Origin: Oxalobacteraceae bacterium
GTDB lineage: Bacteria; Pseudomonadota; Gammaproteobacteria; Burkholderiales; Burkholderiaceae_D
DNA length: 64,000 nucleotides
Direction: 5' to 3'
NCBI GenBank assembly: GCA_027490725.1
Contig: JAIXXN010000079.1
Location: forward strand, 1 to 64,000
Part shown: in pieces, positions 35,588 through 45,272 of the stretch
Position numbering within the stretch: the first letter of the stretch is position 1
Layout: every line of letters starts with the position of its first letter
The notes under the pieces: model-generated
Databases searched by the model: none
Seen by the model: only the letters and a program-made list of their open reading frames with translations
Told to the model about the DNA's origin: nothing
Program-made: the position numbers and the translations under genes

Positions 35588-35683
35588 CTGGTCGCGAATT
35601 TTTACAATTTCTGCAATTCCACGGGCCGTGATCGCTGGCGGGCTAGTTTACAATGGGCGACTTTTCGCTCCCCGTCTGTTGCC

Positions 35684-37666
35684 ATGAAACGTGAATCACT
35701 GCCCACCGGCACCAGCCCGGCGCCCATCGTTGCACCGCCCCATCCGGCCTACCGGCCCGATATCGATGGCCTGCGGGCGATTGCGGTACTGGCCGTGGTG
35801 CTGTTCCATGCCTTCCCGGCGCTGCTGCCCGGTGGCTTCATCGGCGTCGATATCTTCTTCATTATTTCCGGCTATCTGATCGGTCGCATCATCATGGGCG
35901 AGATGGCCGAGCAGCGCTTCAGCTTTGCACGCTTCTATGGCCGCCGCATCCGGCGCATCTTCCCGGCGCTGACGCTGGTGCTGATCAGTTGCAGCGTGGC
36001 CGGCTGGTTCGTGCTGTTTGCCGACGAATTCAAAATGCTGGGCCGCCATCTGGTCGCTGGCGCCGGCTTTGTCTCGAATCTGCTGCTCTGGAGCGAGGTT
36101 GGCTATTTCGATACGGCGGCCGACACCAAGCCGCTGCTGCATCTGTGGTCGCTCGGCATCGAGGAACAATTCTATATTTTCTGGCCTATCCTGTTGCTGC
36201 TGGCGCAGCGCTGGCGCCAGTCGGCGTGGCGCTGGGCGCTGCTGCTGGGCGGCCTGTCGTTCCTGCTGAATGTGGCGCTGGTGCACCGCTATCCGACGGC
36301 AACGTTCTATTCGCCGGCGAGCCGGGTCTGGGAGTTGCTAATGGGCAGTCTGCTGGCCTATCTGACCCTGCATGGCCAGACGCTGTACGGCCTGCTGCGC
36401 GGGCAGCCCAGCCCGGCGGCACCACTCAGCGCGCAGCGCGCTAATCTGTACAGTGTGCTCGGCATGGCGCTGCTGGTGGCCGGACTGGTGTGGATTACCC
36501 GTGCCCGGGCTTTCCCCGGCTGGTGGGCGCTGCTGCCGACCAGTGGCGCGTTGCTGCTGATTGCGGCCGGCCCGCAAGCGTTCTGCAACCGCTATCTGCT
36601 GGCGCAGCGCCCGCTGGTATGGATCGGCCTGATCAGCTATCCCCTGTATCTGTGGCACTGGCCGCTGTTGTCGTTCGCCCACATCCTGCATGCAGCCCAA
36701 CCGGCACCGGAAATCCGCGCGGCAGCCGTGCTGCTGGCGTTAATGCTGGCCTGGCTGACCTACCGGCTAGTGGAACGACCGCTGCGCTCGGGCCGCCACA
36801 CGGTCGCCGCGCTCAGCGTGGTGATGACGCTGGTGGCGCTGGCCGGTGGCTGGCTGGCCAGTCAGGCCGGCCTGCCGCAACGCCCGGGCATCGTCGCCAA
36901 TGCCGCGCTGCAGAAGTCACTGATCGTGGTCGAAGATGTGGCCAATGCCGAGGCCTGCAAGGCCCGCTACGGCTTCGCCAGCAAATATGCCTACTGCCTG
37001 CTTGATCAGGTGCAGCAGGAGCCGAGCGTGGCGCTGGTGGGCGACAGCCATGCCTACCATCTGGTGGCCGGGCTGACGCGCTACTATCACCAGCACGGCG
37101 GCAATTTACTGATGCTGGGTACCCGCGTGCCGTTTATCGGTTTGCCGAGCGGCGATGATCCGTATCAGCAAGCCACCCCGCGCATGCTGGAGCTGGCCTT
37201 GAACACGGCCAGCATCCGCACGGTGATTCTGTCGACGGCACTCAAGCTGCACGAAGGCAATCCGGAAGGCGTGGCGACGGTGGCGGCGCTGCACCTGACC
37301 CTGCAACGTTTTCTGGCGGCCGGCAAGCAGGTGGTGTGGGTCAACGATGTGCCGATGCTGGACTTCGAACCGCGCTCCTGTATCGGCCGTCCCGCAATGG
37401 GACTGGTCGGTGCAGGGAAAGAGTGCAGCTTGCCGCGCGCGACCTTCGAGCGCAATGTGGCAGGACATGCGGCGATTGTGGCGCGGGTGCTCAAGGACTT
37501 CCCGCAAGTGCGCGTATTCGATACGGCGGCACCGCTATGCGACGCCAGCCGTTGCCATGTGATGCTGGACGGTAAGCTGATGTACCGCGATACCCATCAC
37601 CTCAGCTATGACGGCGATCTGTACGTGGCCAGCAGCTACGCCCGCCAGCTGGGTCTGGCGCCCTGA
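35684..37666 (+). CDS. Membrane acyltransferase (OafA/YrhL type) with SGNH domain
   Basis: 660 residues. The N-terminal acyltransferase-3 domain begins DIDGLRAIAVLAVVLFHA near residue 25 (conserved His), with about ten membrane helices and GFIGVDIFFIISGYLI. The C-terminal 230 residues form a periplasmic SGNH hydrolase-like domain: VALVGDSHAYHL near 447 and DTHHLSYDG near 633 supply the Ser and Asp-His. Such proteins O-acetylate surface polysaccharides. It is convergent with the glycan locus, so modification of that glycan is plausible. A TACAAT -10 lies about 35 bases upstream. Confidence 0.9.
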   Translation: MKRESLPTGTSPAPIVAPPHPAYRPDIDGLRAIAVLAVVLFHAFPALLPGGFIGVDIFFIISGYLIGRIIMGEMAEQRFSFARFYGRRIRRIFPALTLVLISCSVAGWFVLFADEFKMLGRHLVAGAGFVSNLLLWSEVGYFDTAADTKPLLHLWSLGIEEQFYIFWPILLLLAQRWRQSAWRWALLLGGLSFLLNVALVHRYPTATFYSPASRVWELLMGSLLAYLTLHGQTLYGLLRGQPSPAAPLSAQRANLYSVLGMALLVAGLVWITRARAFPGWWALLPTSGALLLIAAGPQAFCNRYLLAQRPLVWIGLISYPLYLWHWPLLSFAHILHAAQPAPEIRAAAVLLALMLAWLTYRLVERPLRSGRHTVAALSVVMTLVALAGGWLASQAGLPQRPGIVANAALQKSLIVVEDVANAEACKARYGFASKYAYCLLDQVQQEPSVALVGDSHAYHLVAGLTRYYHQHGGNLLMLGTRVPFIGLPSGDDPYQQATPRMLELALNTASIRTVILSTALKLHEGNPEGVATVAALHLTLQRFLAAGKQVVWVNDVPMLDFEPRSCIGRPAMGLVGAGKECSLPRATFERNVAGHAAIVARVLKDFPQVRVFDTAAPLCDASRCHVMLDGKLMYRDTHHLSYDGDLYVASSYARQLGLAP

Positions 37667-37700
37667 GGGGCGCTAGCAGCGCGCGACCACCCAGTCCGAC

Positions 37701-39638
37701 CTAGCGGAATTCCAGCCGCGCCAGCATGATGCCGAGCAGGCGCTGATCGTCATTCATGCCGATGGCATGCGGCGAGGTGGCATCGGGCAGGGTGAGCGCC
37801 AGCGTGACGCTGCTGCCCTGACCCGCTGGCAGCGCGAGCGTGATCTGCTGCAGCGGGTGGGCCGCGTCGAACACAAAGTTTTGCTGCGCACCGCCATTGA
37901 CGCGGACCTGCAGGCGCTGGCTGCGTTCGGCTTGCACAAACCCCGAAGCATGCAGCGTGATGCTGTGCGGGCGCTGGCCTGCCAGCTGCGGCAGCGGACA
38001 CTCGATGCTGGCATTGGGCTGTTCGCTCCAGCGGCCGGTCGGCTCGGGGAAGCTGAAGCCGCGGATGGTGCACGGTGGCGGCAGGGCCTTACTGCCGAGT
38101 TCGATCACCGGCTGGGCAGCCACCAGTTCGCGCGTCACGCAGCGTGCTTCCAGCATCGGGAAAGCGGCGCTGGAAGCGGGCAGGGCGCACTGCCCGAGCT
38201 TGCTAAGGGCGGAGTGCTGACCCGTCAGCACGATCCCGTCCAGTTTGGCTTCGCCCAGCGGTGCCAGCATCTGAAATGCCGCTTCGCGGCTGGTGCGGAA
38301 GATGCCGAGACTGAACATATAGTCGAGATAGGTATCGCTATGATCCATCTGCAGCACGTAGACATTGCGTGCCGGCGTGGCCGCGAGCAGCAGATCGCGG
38401 CGCAGCGTCAGCTGATGTTCTATCTGCACCAGATCGGAAGCGTCGCGTGCCGGTCCTTGCGGTTGCACCGCATAGCAGCTGAGCGCTGCCAGCGCCGGCA
38501 GTAGCAACAGCTGTGCGCTGCTGCGCTCGGCAGCACTGGCCACCGGACGCGCTTGCCAGTTGCGCAGCATCGGTAGCGTTGCCAGCAACAGCAGCAAGGC
38601 GCTATCGAGCGCAAAGATGTGTTTTTTCACGGCATATTCGGAACCCTGTCCCAGCTTGAGCGCCAGCAACTGCAGCAGACACATGCCGCTCACGGCTACA
38701 CCGTACAGCGCCAGATACTTCAGTCCCAGGCTCGGGCCGCCTTGCGCCTGCTGTGCCAGCGACCGCCAGCGCCATGCCAGCAACAGCGCCAGGCCTAGCA
38801 CCGCCAGCGCCAGTGCGGCGATGCGCGGCATGCTCTGGAAATACTGCAGATCGAGGACCCCGTTGTTGGCGGCGATCACCTTCATGCCGAGGTAGCTGGG
38901 GTGTTTGACGAACACCAGCGCACCACCGAGCGCCAGTGCGGCACTGGACAGCAACTGGCGTAGGCTCGGACGCTTTTGCAGCAGTTCGAGCAGCAGGCTG
39001 GCGCCCAGCAAGCCCAGTAATTCCGAGGCAGGCAGCAAGTGGATCAGTGCCACGCCAGCCATCCCGGCGATCACGATCAGATGGCGGCACCAGGCGGGTG
39101 CGCCACGCTGTTCCAGTTTCAATACCGTGAGTAGCACCAGCAAGGCAGCGGCATGGCCAACCAGCTGGGCGTAAAAGTAGTAGCCACCGATCTCGCTACC
39201 ATGGAGAAACAGTTGCAGGCTATTGGCGTTGCCCAGCATCAGTCCGGCCAGCAGCAGGGCGCAGCACCAGCCCGCCCGCAGGGGCAGTGCCAGCAGCACC
39301 GCGCTCAGCGCGGCCCAGATGATGGCGATGGACAGGCCGGACAGTAGCTGCATGCCGGCCAGTGGCGAACCGAGCAGCTTGCCCAGCAGTGCCGCCAGCT
39401 GGTGCGCGCCGCGCGGATAGAAATTCATTTCGCCCAGACTGTGATCGATGCCGGGCGGCAGCGACCAGTCCTGATACAGACGCGCCGTCAGCGCGTAGTG
39501 GTGACCCAGATCGGTGGAATGTGCATACAGCGCATCCATGCCGCCCAGCACCAGCGGCAGCAGGGCCAGTACCAGTAGTGCCAGCAGCAAGGTGCGCAGG
39601 CCATTCTGGCGCTGCGCCTGATCCGGGTAGGCCGCCAT
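37701..39638 (-). CDS. Polytopic membrane protein, GT-C-like, unknown substrate
   Basis: 645 residues from the ATG at 39638, one base after the stop of the upstream gene; the longer frame to 39764 overlaps that gene. About twelve membrane helices follow MDALYAHSTDLGHHYA, a loop with an acidic residue in the first periplasmic segment as in GT-C glycosyltransferases. A periplasmic C-terminal domain (about 430-645) contains a beta-sandwich-like part (LRVQVNGG-type VNGGAQQNFVF). It is last in the minus-strand unit 45132 to 37701. Transfer of a sugar from a polyprenyl carrier is an inference. Confidence 0.65.
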   Translation of the reverse strand: MAAYPDQAQRQNGLRTLLLALLVLALLPLVLGGMDALYAHSTDLGHHYALTARLYQDWSLPPGIDHSLGEMNFYPRGAHQLAALLGKLLGSPLAGMQLLSGLSIAIIWAALSAVLLALPLRAGWCCALLLAGLMLGNANSLQLFLHGSEIGGYYFYAQLVGHAAALLVLLTVLKLEQRGAPAWCRHLIVIAGMAGVALIHLLPASELLGLLGASLLLELLQKRPSLRQLLSSAALALGGALVFVKHPSYLGMKVIAANNGVLDLQYFQSMPRIAALALAVLGLALLLAWRWRSLAQQAQGGPSLGLKYLALYGVAVSGMCLLQLLALKLGQGSEYAVKKHIFALDSALLLLLATLPMLRNWQARPVASAAERSSAQLLLLPALAALSCYAVQPQGPARDASDLVQIEHQLTLRRDLLLAATPARNVYVLQMDHSDTYLDYMFSLGIFRTSREAAFQMLAPLGEAKLDGIVLTGQHSALSKLGQCALPASSAAFPMLEARCVTRELVAAQPVIELGSKALPPPCTIRGFSFPEPTGRWSEQPNASIECPLPQLAGQRPHSITLHASGFVQAERSQRLQVRVNGGAQQNFVFDAAHPLQQITLALPAGQGSSVTLALTLPDATSPHAIGMNDDQRLLGIMLARLEFR

Positions 39639-39639
39639 C

Positions 39640-41010
39640 TCAGCGCTCCCCGCCCAGCCGCGCCAGCAGCGCGCGCGCGGCGGCGCGGCCTTCGCGGATC
39701 GCGTAGTTGGTGCCACGGTCTTCCGGATAGATCTGCGCCATGCTGCTGATGCGGGCATTCGCAAACGGTGTTTCTACGGGCGGCACATACGACGAGTAAT
39801 TGCGCTCGGTAACCGGCTGGGCATAATCGGCGCGCCAGATCTGGTAATCGCAGATCCAGTCGCGCTGCATGGCCGGGAACATACGTTGCAGATGGCTCAG
39901 AGCGAAGTCCAGATAGGCGCCATCTTCCATGCCCCACAGCGGATCTTCCTTGGCCAGATAGCGCGACAGGAACACGATGTGCTTGCCCTCATAATTGGCC
40001 GGGCTGTCGAAATTGGTGTGCTCGATCACGCCGACAAACGGGAAGCCGGGATCGTTGACGTTGAGCCAGTAGGTGTCCGACAGGCTGCGGTCCAGTTGCA
40101 GCACCAGACAGGCATTCGCCAGATATTTGACGCGGCGCAGACTGGCCAGCCAGGCGGGATCGGCGCCACTGCCGTTCTGGAAAATATCGGCAATGATCGG
40201 GAGTGCGGGAGTGAACAGATATTCGCGCGCCGTGTAGCTGCGCGCCGCGGTGTGCAGGGCCTGAATTTGCTGACCCTGTTGTTGCACTGTGGCGTCACTG
40301 CTAATCCCGGTGACGGGCGCAGCATACTGCACCGTGCCGCCGAGGCGGGTGATTTCGTCGGCCATGGCCTGCGCCAGCCGGCCGAAGCCACCCTTGAAAT
40401 AAGCCAGCTGTTCGCCACCTTTGGCGTCGCGGGTACTTCCGCGCAGCACCAGTTTTTTCCACATCCAGACGGCGTTGATGGCGTCGGCAAAGATGCCGAA
40501 TTTATTTTCGATCAGCGGCTGCCACACTACGCGGTAGACATTCTTGCCGCATAGCGGCTCCAGCCATTCGCGGATGGTCAGGTGTTCGATGGCGCGCCAG
40601 TCCTTGACGCGGCGTACCTGCAGCACCAGCAGGCCGAGGCGGATGCGGTCGAACAGCGACAGCGGTTTGAAACGCAGCAGGTCGAGCGGGGTGGACAAAC
40701 GCCAGTGGCGGCCATTGAAATACATACCGGTCTTGGACGGCATGATCTGGATCTCGCCTTCCAGCCCCAGTTCGCGCACCAGTTGCGGCACATACAGATC
40801 GTTGTCGAACCAGTGGTGGTAGAACTTCTCGATGGTCACGCCATCGCGGAACTGGAAGGTACCGGCCAGACCGCCGGGGCCGCTGTCGCCGTCCAGTACC
40901 AGCACACGCTGGCCGGCACGGGCCAGATCGAGGGCGGCACTGAGGCCGGTAAAGCCGGCGCCGACGATGGCGACATCATACTCAGGAGTGGAGGTGGAAG
41001 CTTGGTTCAT
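39640..41010 (-). CDS. FAD/NAD(P)-dependent amine-oxidase-like protein
   Basis: 456 residues. The dinucleotide-binding motif is at the N-terminus (DVAIVGAGFTGLSAALDLA), followed by the second glycine motif GGLAGTFQF, as in protoporphyrinogen-oxidase-like and UDP-galactopyranose-mutase-like flavoproteins. Members of this subgroup are regularly encoded beside GtrA and GT2 genes in surface-polysaccharide loci, with unknown substrates. It overlaps the GtrA gene by four bases (ATGA), so it is cotranscribed with it. Confidence 0.85.
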   Translation of the reverse strand: MNQASTSTPEYDVAIVGAGFTGLSAALDLARAGQRVLVLDGDSGPGGLAGTFQFRDGVTIEKFYHHWFDNDLYVPQLVRELGLEGEIQIMPSKTGMYFNGRHWRLSTPLDLLRFKPLSLFDRIRLGLLVLQVRRVKDWRAIEHLTIREWLEPLCGKNVYRVVWQPLIENKFGIFADAINAVWMWKKLVLRGSTRDAKGGEQLAYFKGGFGRLAQAMADEITRLGGTVQYAAPVTGISSDATVQQQGQQIQALHTAARSYTAREYLFTPALPIIADIFQNGSGADPAWLASLRRVKYLANACLVLQLDRSLSDTYWLNVNDPGFPFVGVIEHTNFDSPANYEGKHIVFLSRYLAKEDPLWGMEDGAYLDFALSHLQRMFPAMQRDWICDYQIWRADYAQPVTERNYSSYVPPVETPFANARISSMAQIYPEDRGTNYAIREGRAAARALLARLGGER

Positions 41011-41402
41011 TGTGCAGTTTCAGAGTGAGGCGCGGCGGGCGCGGCCTGGAAAGTAAAGCGACGGTTCAGAGCGAATTGCAGCACCACCACCATCGGTAAA
41101 GTCAGCAGCTTGGACAGACGGGCATCGAGCCCGGCCTGTTGCACCAGCAGCCACAGTAGCATGGCCGAGGCCGTGTAGCCGACAGCGGCCACGCCGAGGA
41201 ACAGGGCGAGGCGCTGCAGCACGCGGTCGCGCTGGCGGAAGGTGATGATGCGGTTCAGGGTGAAGCTGAGCAGCGTGCCGCCCAGATAGCCAAGCGCATT
41301 CGCGCTCTGGTACCACAGGCCATAGCTGATGCTGAAGTGGTACAGCAGGTAATCGGTGGAAACGCCGAGGCCACCACACAGGCAGTAGAGCAGAAACTGC
41401 AT
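41007..41402 (-). CDS. GtrA-family membrane protein (copy 1)
   Basis: 131 residues, four membrane helices, typical GtrA size. It begins MQFLLYCLCGGLGVSTDYLLY. GtrA proteins are thought to flip polyprenyl-phosphate sugars made by the neighbouring GtrB-type enzyme. The start shares one base with the stop of the GT2 gene (TGATG), and its end overlaps the flavoprotein gene by four bases. Confidence 0.9.
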   Translation of the reverse strand: MQFLLYCLCGGLGVSTDYLLYHFSISYGLWYQSANALGYLGGTLLSFTLNRIITFRQRDRVLQRLALFLGVAAVGYTASAMLLWLLVQQAGLDARLSKLLTLPMVVVLQFALNRRFTFQAAPAAPHSETAQ

Positions 41403-42364
41403 CAGGCTTGCTCCGCCGGCAGGCCAACGGTGGCACCGATCACGTACTGCGGACGTCCATTGAGCGTCAGCAGCACACGGCCCAGATATTCACCCAGCAT
41501 GCCCAGCGCTACCAGCTGGATGCCGCCGAGGATCAGCACGGTGACGATCAGCGAGGACCAGCCGATCGGCATGCGGTCCAGCGTGAATTTCTGGATCACC
41601 AGCAGAATCGCCAGCACAAAGCCCAGCCCGGCGAAGAACATCCCGGCGAACGAGGTCAGACGCAGTGGCACGATGGAGAAACTGGTGGCCATTTTCAGCC
41701 ACAGGGAAATCGATTTGCGCAGGCTGTAGCCGCTATCGCCGGCAAAGCGCGCGTGGTGCGCCACGGTGACGCTGCCGATATTGCGGGTGGCTGACAGGAT
41801 CAGGCCATCCACATACACATACGGGCCGTGGTAGCGCAGCACATCGCGTGCAATGCTGGCACGCATGGCGCGGAACGGCGACAGATACAGGCCGCTGGGT
41901 TTTTTCATCAGGTAGCTGGCCACCTTGTCATTCAGGCGGCTGCCCAGCAGTTTCCAGGCGGCGTGCTGGCGCTGGGCGAAGCTGGCATACACCACATCGC
42001 GCCCGCGTTCGAGTTCTGCCAGCAGGGTGGGAATGTCGGACGGCGCGTGCTGCAGATCGTCGTCCATGGTGACGATGAGGGCGCCGCGCGCGCGCGCCAG
42101 CCCGGCCATGATGGCATTGTGCTGGCCGGCATTCATGCGCAGTTCGATGCCGCGTACCCACGGGTATTGCGCTGCCAGTTCGGTCAGCACTTGCCAGCTG
42201 CGGTCGGGCGAGCAGTCGCACACGAAGATGGCTTCATAGCTGCCACGGATGGCAGGCAGGGTGTCGAGCGTCGCTTGCAGACGGCTGACCAGTTCGGGCA
42301 GCACTTTTTCACTGCCGTAGACGGGAATCACCAGCGAGAGGGCGAGTGTGGTTTCAGTGGCCAT
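41402..42364 (-). CDS. Family 2 glycosyltransferase, GtrB/DPM type
   Basis: 320 residues. A GT-A domain starts LSLVIPVYGSEKVLPELV, has the metal motif DDDLQHAP near residue 98, and ends with two membrane helices (about 230-295), the pattern of polyprenyl-phosphate glycosyltransferases. With the downstream GtrA it forms a pair that would load and flip one sugar onto undecaprenyl phosphate. Its start overlaps the end of the epimerase gene by 11 bases. Confidence 0.92.
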   Translation of the reverse strand: MATETTLALSLVIPVYGSEKVLPELVSRLQATLDTLPAIRGSYEAIFVCDCSPDRSWQVLTELAAQYPWVRGIELRMNAGQHNAIMAGLARARGALIVTMDDDLQHAPSDIPTLLAELERGRDVVYASFAQRQHAAWKLLGSRLNDKVASYLMKKPSGLYLSPFRAMRASIARDVLRYHGPYVYVDGLILSATRNIGSVTVAHHARFAGDSGYSLRKSISLWLKMATSFSIVPLRLTSFAGMFFAGLGFVLAILLVIQKFTLDRMPIGWSSLIVTVLILGGIQLVALGMLGEYLGRVLLTLNGRPQYVIGATVGLPAEQA

Positions 42365-43040
42365 AGTATTTGCGGATCAGGTTGGTGATGTAATCGGAAC
42401 CGAACTCGAGGCCGATGCTGCGCGCTGCCGCCATCGACAGTTCGACGTCGAGCTGGTAATGGTCGCCAGCATCGACTTGCGTGTAGTTGGCCTGCTTGCC
42501 CAATACCTGTTCGAAGGTTGCCACCAGTTCCGGTACCGGCACCGAGAACGGGCAGGCCACATTGGTGATCACGCCGTCGGCCCAGTGATGGTCGATTAAC
42601 TGGGCGACGATGGCCGCTACGTCATCGACATCGATCAGGTTGCGCCAGGCGCGCAGCCACAGCTGGAAGGACTGGCCGCTGCGGATCTGCTCGTTCAGGT
42701 AGTTGGTCAGCGTGTAGGGATTCGGGGTACTGCCCACCACCTGCGGCAGACGGATAATCGCCATCTGGCGACTGCGCGTAGTGAGCAGCGCCTCCATGGC
42801 GCGCTTGTGTTGTACGTACGGGGTGTGTGCCAGTTCTGCGTCATGCACCGAGCAGCTGCTGAAGTAGACGGTGAACAGGTTCAGGGTTAGTGCCTGCTCC
42901 AGCATGGCCTGTTCGCGGGCATATTCTTCGGCGCGGGTTTCGCGCGAATTGGAAACGCCGGAAGCGAACACCAGCACGTCATCGCGCTGCTGGAAGTGGG
43001 GCGCGCATGCCTGCGCCAGTAAGCCGTTGCCAATAATCAT
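42354..43040 (-). CDS. NAD-dependent epimerase/dehydratase family protein
   Basis: 228 residues, shorter than the usual 300. A glycine motif stands at the very N-terminus (IIGNGLLAQA), SSCSVHD supplies the Ser, and YVQHK gives the YxxxK catalytic pair. It is therefore a compact short-chain dehydrogenase of the extended type that probably makes or modifies a nucleotide sugar for the locus. The C-terminal substrate domain is reduced. Confidence 0.82.
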   Translation of the reverse strand: MIIGNGLLAQACAPHFQQRDDVLVFASGVSNSRETRAEEYAREQAMLEQALTLNLFTVYFSSCSVHDAELAHTPYVQHKRAMEALLTTRSRQMAIIRLPQVVGSTPNPYTLTNYLNEQIRSGQSFQLWLRAWRNLIDVDDVAAIVAQLIDHHWADGVITNVACPFSVPVPELVATFEQVLGKQANYTQVDAGDHYQLDVELSMAAARSIGLEFGSDYITNLIRKYYGH

Positions 43041-43065
43041 AATTGTTGTTGTAGTGATGCAGTAT

Positions 43066-45132
43066 TCAGGGGGTGGCAGGGCGTTCAGCGATGCGCAGAT
43101 TAATCAGGCCCAGTCCCAGCGCGCGCGGGTCATTACCCTGACCTTGCGATTGCGGGGTGGTGGGATGGGGGATGTTCAGTTGCAGCGTGCGCTGCTGACC
43201 ATCGGTGTCGAATTGCAGGGTGACATCTTGTTCGCTGTCACTGGCGTTCAGTCGGAAGGTTTGCTGCTGTGTGCCGACCCGGGCGATGACGGGTGCGCCG
43301 ACGTTGGGGCCGTAAGCGTGGCCGCGCAGCTGTATGGTCAGGCGGCGCGGCAGCGGCTGGGCAAACTGCAACGCTACCGTTTCACCGAGGGTCCAGCTGC
43401 CCCAGTGTTCGGCATCACCAAGTCCGCTGCTAGCGGCGAGGATGCTGCGATCCGGCTGTTTGAATTCCAGGGTCTGCAGCAAGCGGCTGCGCGCCGGCAG
43501 GCGCAGCAAAGTGTAGCCAGGACCGCGCCCATGCACCGTCAACTGCTCCGGCAGGGCGTGTTCGCCCACCACCAGCAGCCAGTCGCTGTCGCCCGGCGCC
43601 TGGGTCAGGTCCAGTGGTGCGCCCGCTTGCAGCCTGACCATGCCGACATCGCGCTGGTCGACATGGAACATGGCGCGGTACAGGCCCGGCACTTCGGCGC
43701 CGGCAACACTCAGGCTGGCGCGCTGGGCCGGGGTCAGGGTCTGGTGTGCATAGCGGCCGGCCAGATCGTAAGGGCTGGCCTGTTCGGCGCGGCTCAGGAT
43801 GGTACGGGTCTGCAGTTCACCCACCACGCAGTTTATCGGCGTCAGCACCAGCAAAAAGCCCAGCAGACTGAGTTTGGGACGAATCACCCACAGTGCCAGC
43901 AGCGGCAGGTGCAGCCAGCCGACCCAGCGCATTGGCTGGCTCAGTTCAGGACCATCGATGAAGGACGGATGGAAGTGCGCGGGCAACCACAGCTGCGCCA
44001 GCAACAGCGCTGCAGCCAGCGGCACTGCCACCAGCAGGCGCGCGCTGCGCCGACCGTCCGGCGCGGCCAGCAGCGCGGCGCTGCTGAGTAAAATCAGGGG
44101 AAACACGAAATCGTAGTAACGCAGGTGCAGGCGCTCGCCTTCGCCCGCTGCGGCGCTGGCAATCGAGCCTGTGTAGGCGGCTGTCATGGCCAGTGCGGCC
44201 CCCAGCATCAGTGCCGTAAACAGACTGAGTCTGGCGCCGCCGGGCAGGGCGCGGCGCTGCGCCGGGCTGAACGCCAGTGTCAGCAGGGCAGCCAGTGGCA
44301 GCGCATACATCAGCACCAGCCCGAGCAGATGGCCGCGCAGGCTTTGCCATGCCGCCAGCAGTACCGGCAGCAGATGGGCCAGACCGGAACTGTTGCTGGC
44401 ATGGCCGCCGTAGAAGCTGCCCAGCAGGCTCAGACCGGCTTTGCCGGCCAGCGCGTAGCCAAGTGCCAGTTTCACCGCCAGCAGGCAGCTGATGCCGATC
44501 ACGCTACTGGCCGGCACCAGTAACAGCAGGGCACGCCAGCCCTTGCGGCGCCAGCCGCAGTACCAGATAAAGGCCAGCAGTGCCGGCGTCAGGAACAGGG
44601 CGTGGACTTTGATCAGACTGAGCGCACCGAGCAGCGCGCCACCAAGGGCGGCCGTGAGTAGATCCGGGCGCTGCTCGTGTAGCGCCAGCACGGCCCAGCT
44701 GAACACGCTGAAGCCGAAGAAATACATCGCTTCCGGCATGAAGTACACGGTGTAGCTGTTGAACGGTGCCAGTACCGCCAGCAAGGACAGCGCTGCTGCC
44801 AGCGGCGCGCTGCAGTAGCGCCGCCCGGTCAGGTAGAAGAATGGTACGGCGCCCACCACCAGCATGGCATTGCCGATGCGGGTACATTGCAGGAAGGCCT
44901 CGCCGCAGGCATTGGTCAGACCGAACAGTGCCAGATACAGATACGAGGGCACGCTGGCTTCGGCGAGTGGCTGCAGACGGGCAAAGCTGCTATAGCTCCA
45001 CTCATCCATGAACACCAGCGGATAGGCCGCCTGATTCCGCCAGATCAGCACGAACAGCACCAGCAATGCCAGCGCTGTCAGCAGCGGGGCAATATGGGAG
45101 GGAGCCGGCGAAGTAGGACGCAGGGCGGACAT
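43066..45132 (-). CDS. GT-C-like membrane glycosyltransferase
   Basis: 688 residues from the ATG at 45132; a GTG at 45159 is possible but a TATAAT -10 lies only five bases from it, which favours 45132. About twelve membrane helices, with FMDEWSYSSFAR in the first periplasmic loop (acidic MDE as in GT-C enzymes) and a periplasmic beta-rich C-terminus (about 490-688). It likely uses a lipid-linked sugar. It is first gene of the unit ending at 37701 and resembles the last gene in overall plan. Confidence 0.75.
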   Translation of the reverse strand: MSALRPTSPAPSHIAPLLTALALLVLFVLIWRNQAAYPLVFMDEWSYSSFARLQPLAEASVPSYLYLALFGLTNACGEAFLQCTRIGNAMLVVGAVPFFYLTGRRYCSAPLAAALSLLAVLAPFNSYTVYFMPEAMYFFGFSVFSWAVLALHEQRPDLLTAALGGALLGALSLIKVHALFLTPALLAFIWYCGWRRKGWRALLLLVPASSVIGISCLLAVKLALGYALAGKAGLSLLGSFYGGHASNSSGLAHLLPVLLAAWQSLRGHLLGLVLMYALPLAALLTLAFSPAQRRALPGGARLSLFTALMLGAALAMTAAYTGSIASAAAGEGERLHLRYYDFVFPLILLSSAALLAAPDGRRSARLLVAVPLAAALLLAQLWLPAHFHPSFIDGPELSQPMRWVGWLHLPLLALWVIRPKLSLLGFLLVLTPINCVVGELQTRTILSRAEQASPYDLAGRYAHQTLTPAQRASLSVAGAEVPGLYRAMFHVDQRDVGMVRLQAGAPLDLTQAPGDSDWLLVVGEHALPEQLTVHGRGPGYTLLRLPARSRLLQTLEFKQPDRSILAASSGLGDAEHWGSWTLGETVALQFAQPLPRRLTIQLRGHAYGPNVGAPVIARVGTQQQTFRLNASDSEQDVTLQFDTDGQQRTLQLNIPHPTTPQSQGQGNDPRALGLGLINLRIAERPATP

Positions 45133-45164
45133 AAAAGCTCGGTAAGGGTGGCGGGACACTGTAA

Positions 45165-45170
45165 ATTATA
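45165..45170 (-). promoter_or_regulatory. -10 hexamer of the 45132-37701 unit
   Basis: TATAAT on the minus strand in AT-rich sequence, 32 bases before the ATG at 45132. No good -35 at 17 bases is seen. Confidence 0.5.
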
Positions 45171-45272
45171 CCAATATTATTTATAAACTAATTCCTGGGG
45201 AAAACAAGCCGGGCTGGCCGGCTACGCTGCTGATGCTGATGCTGCCGCGCTGTGCCGCCCGCAATTCTGGCG

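Noticed and set aside
42871..44091. 406-codon plus-strand frame over the epimerase and GT-C genes
   Set aside because: It lies across two overlapping, well-supported minus-strand genes and has a Gln/Arg-rich shadow composition.
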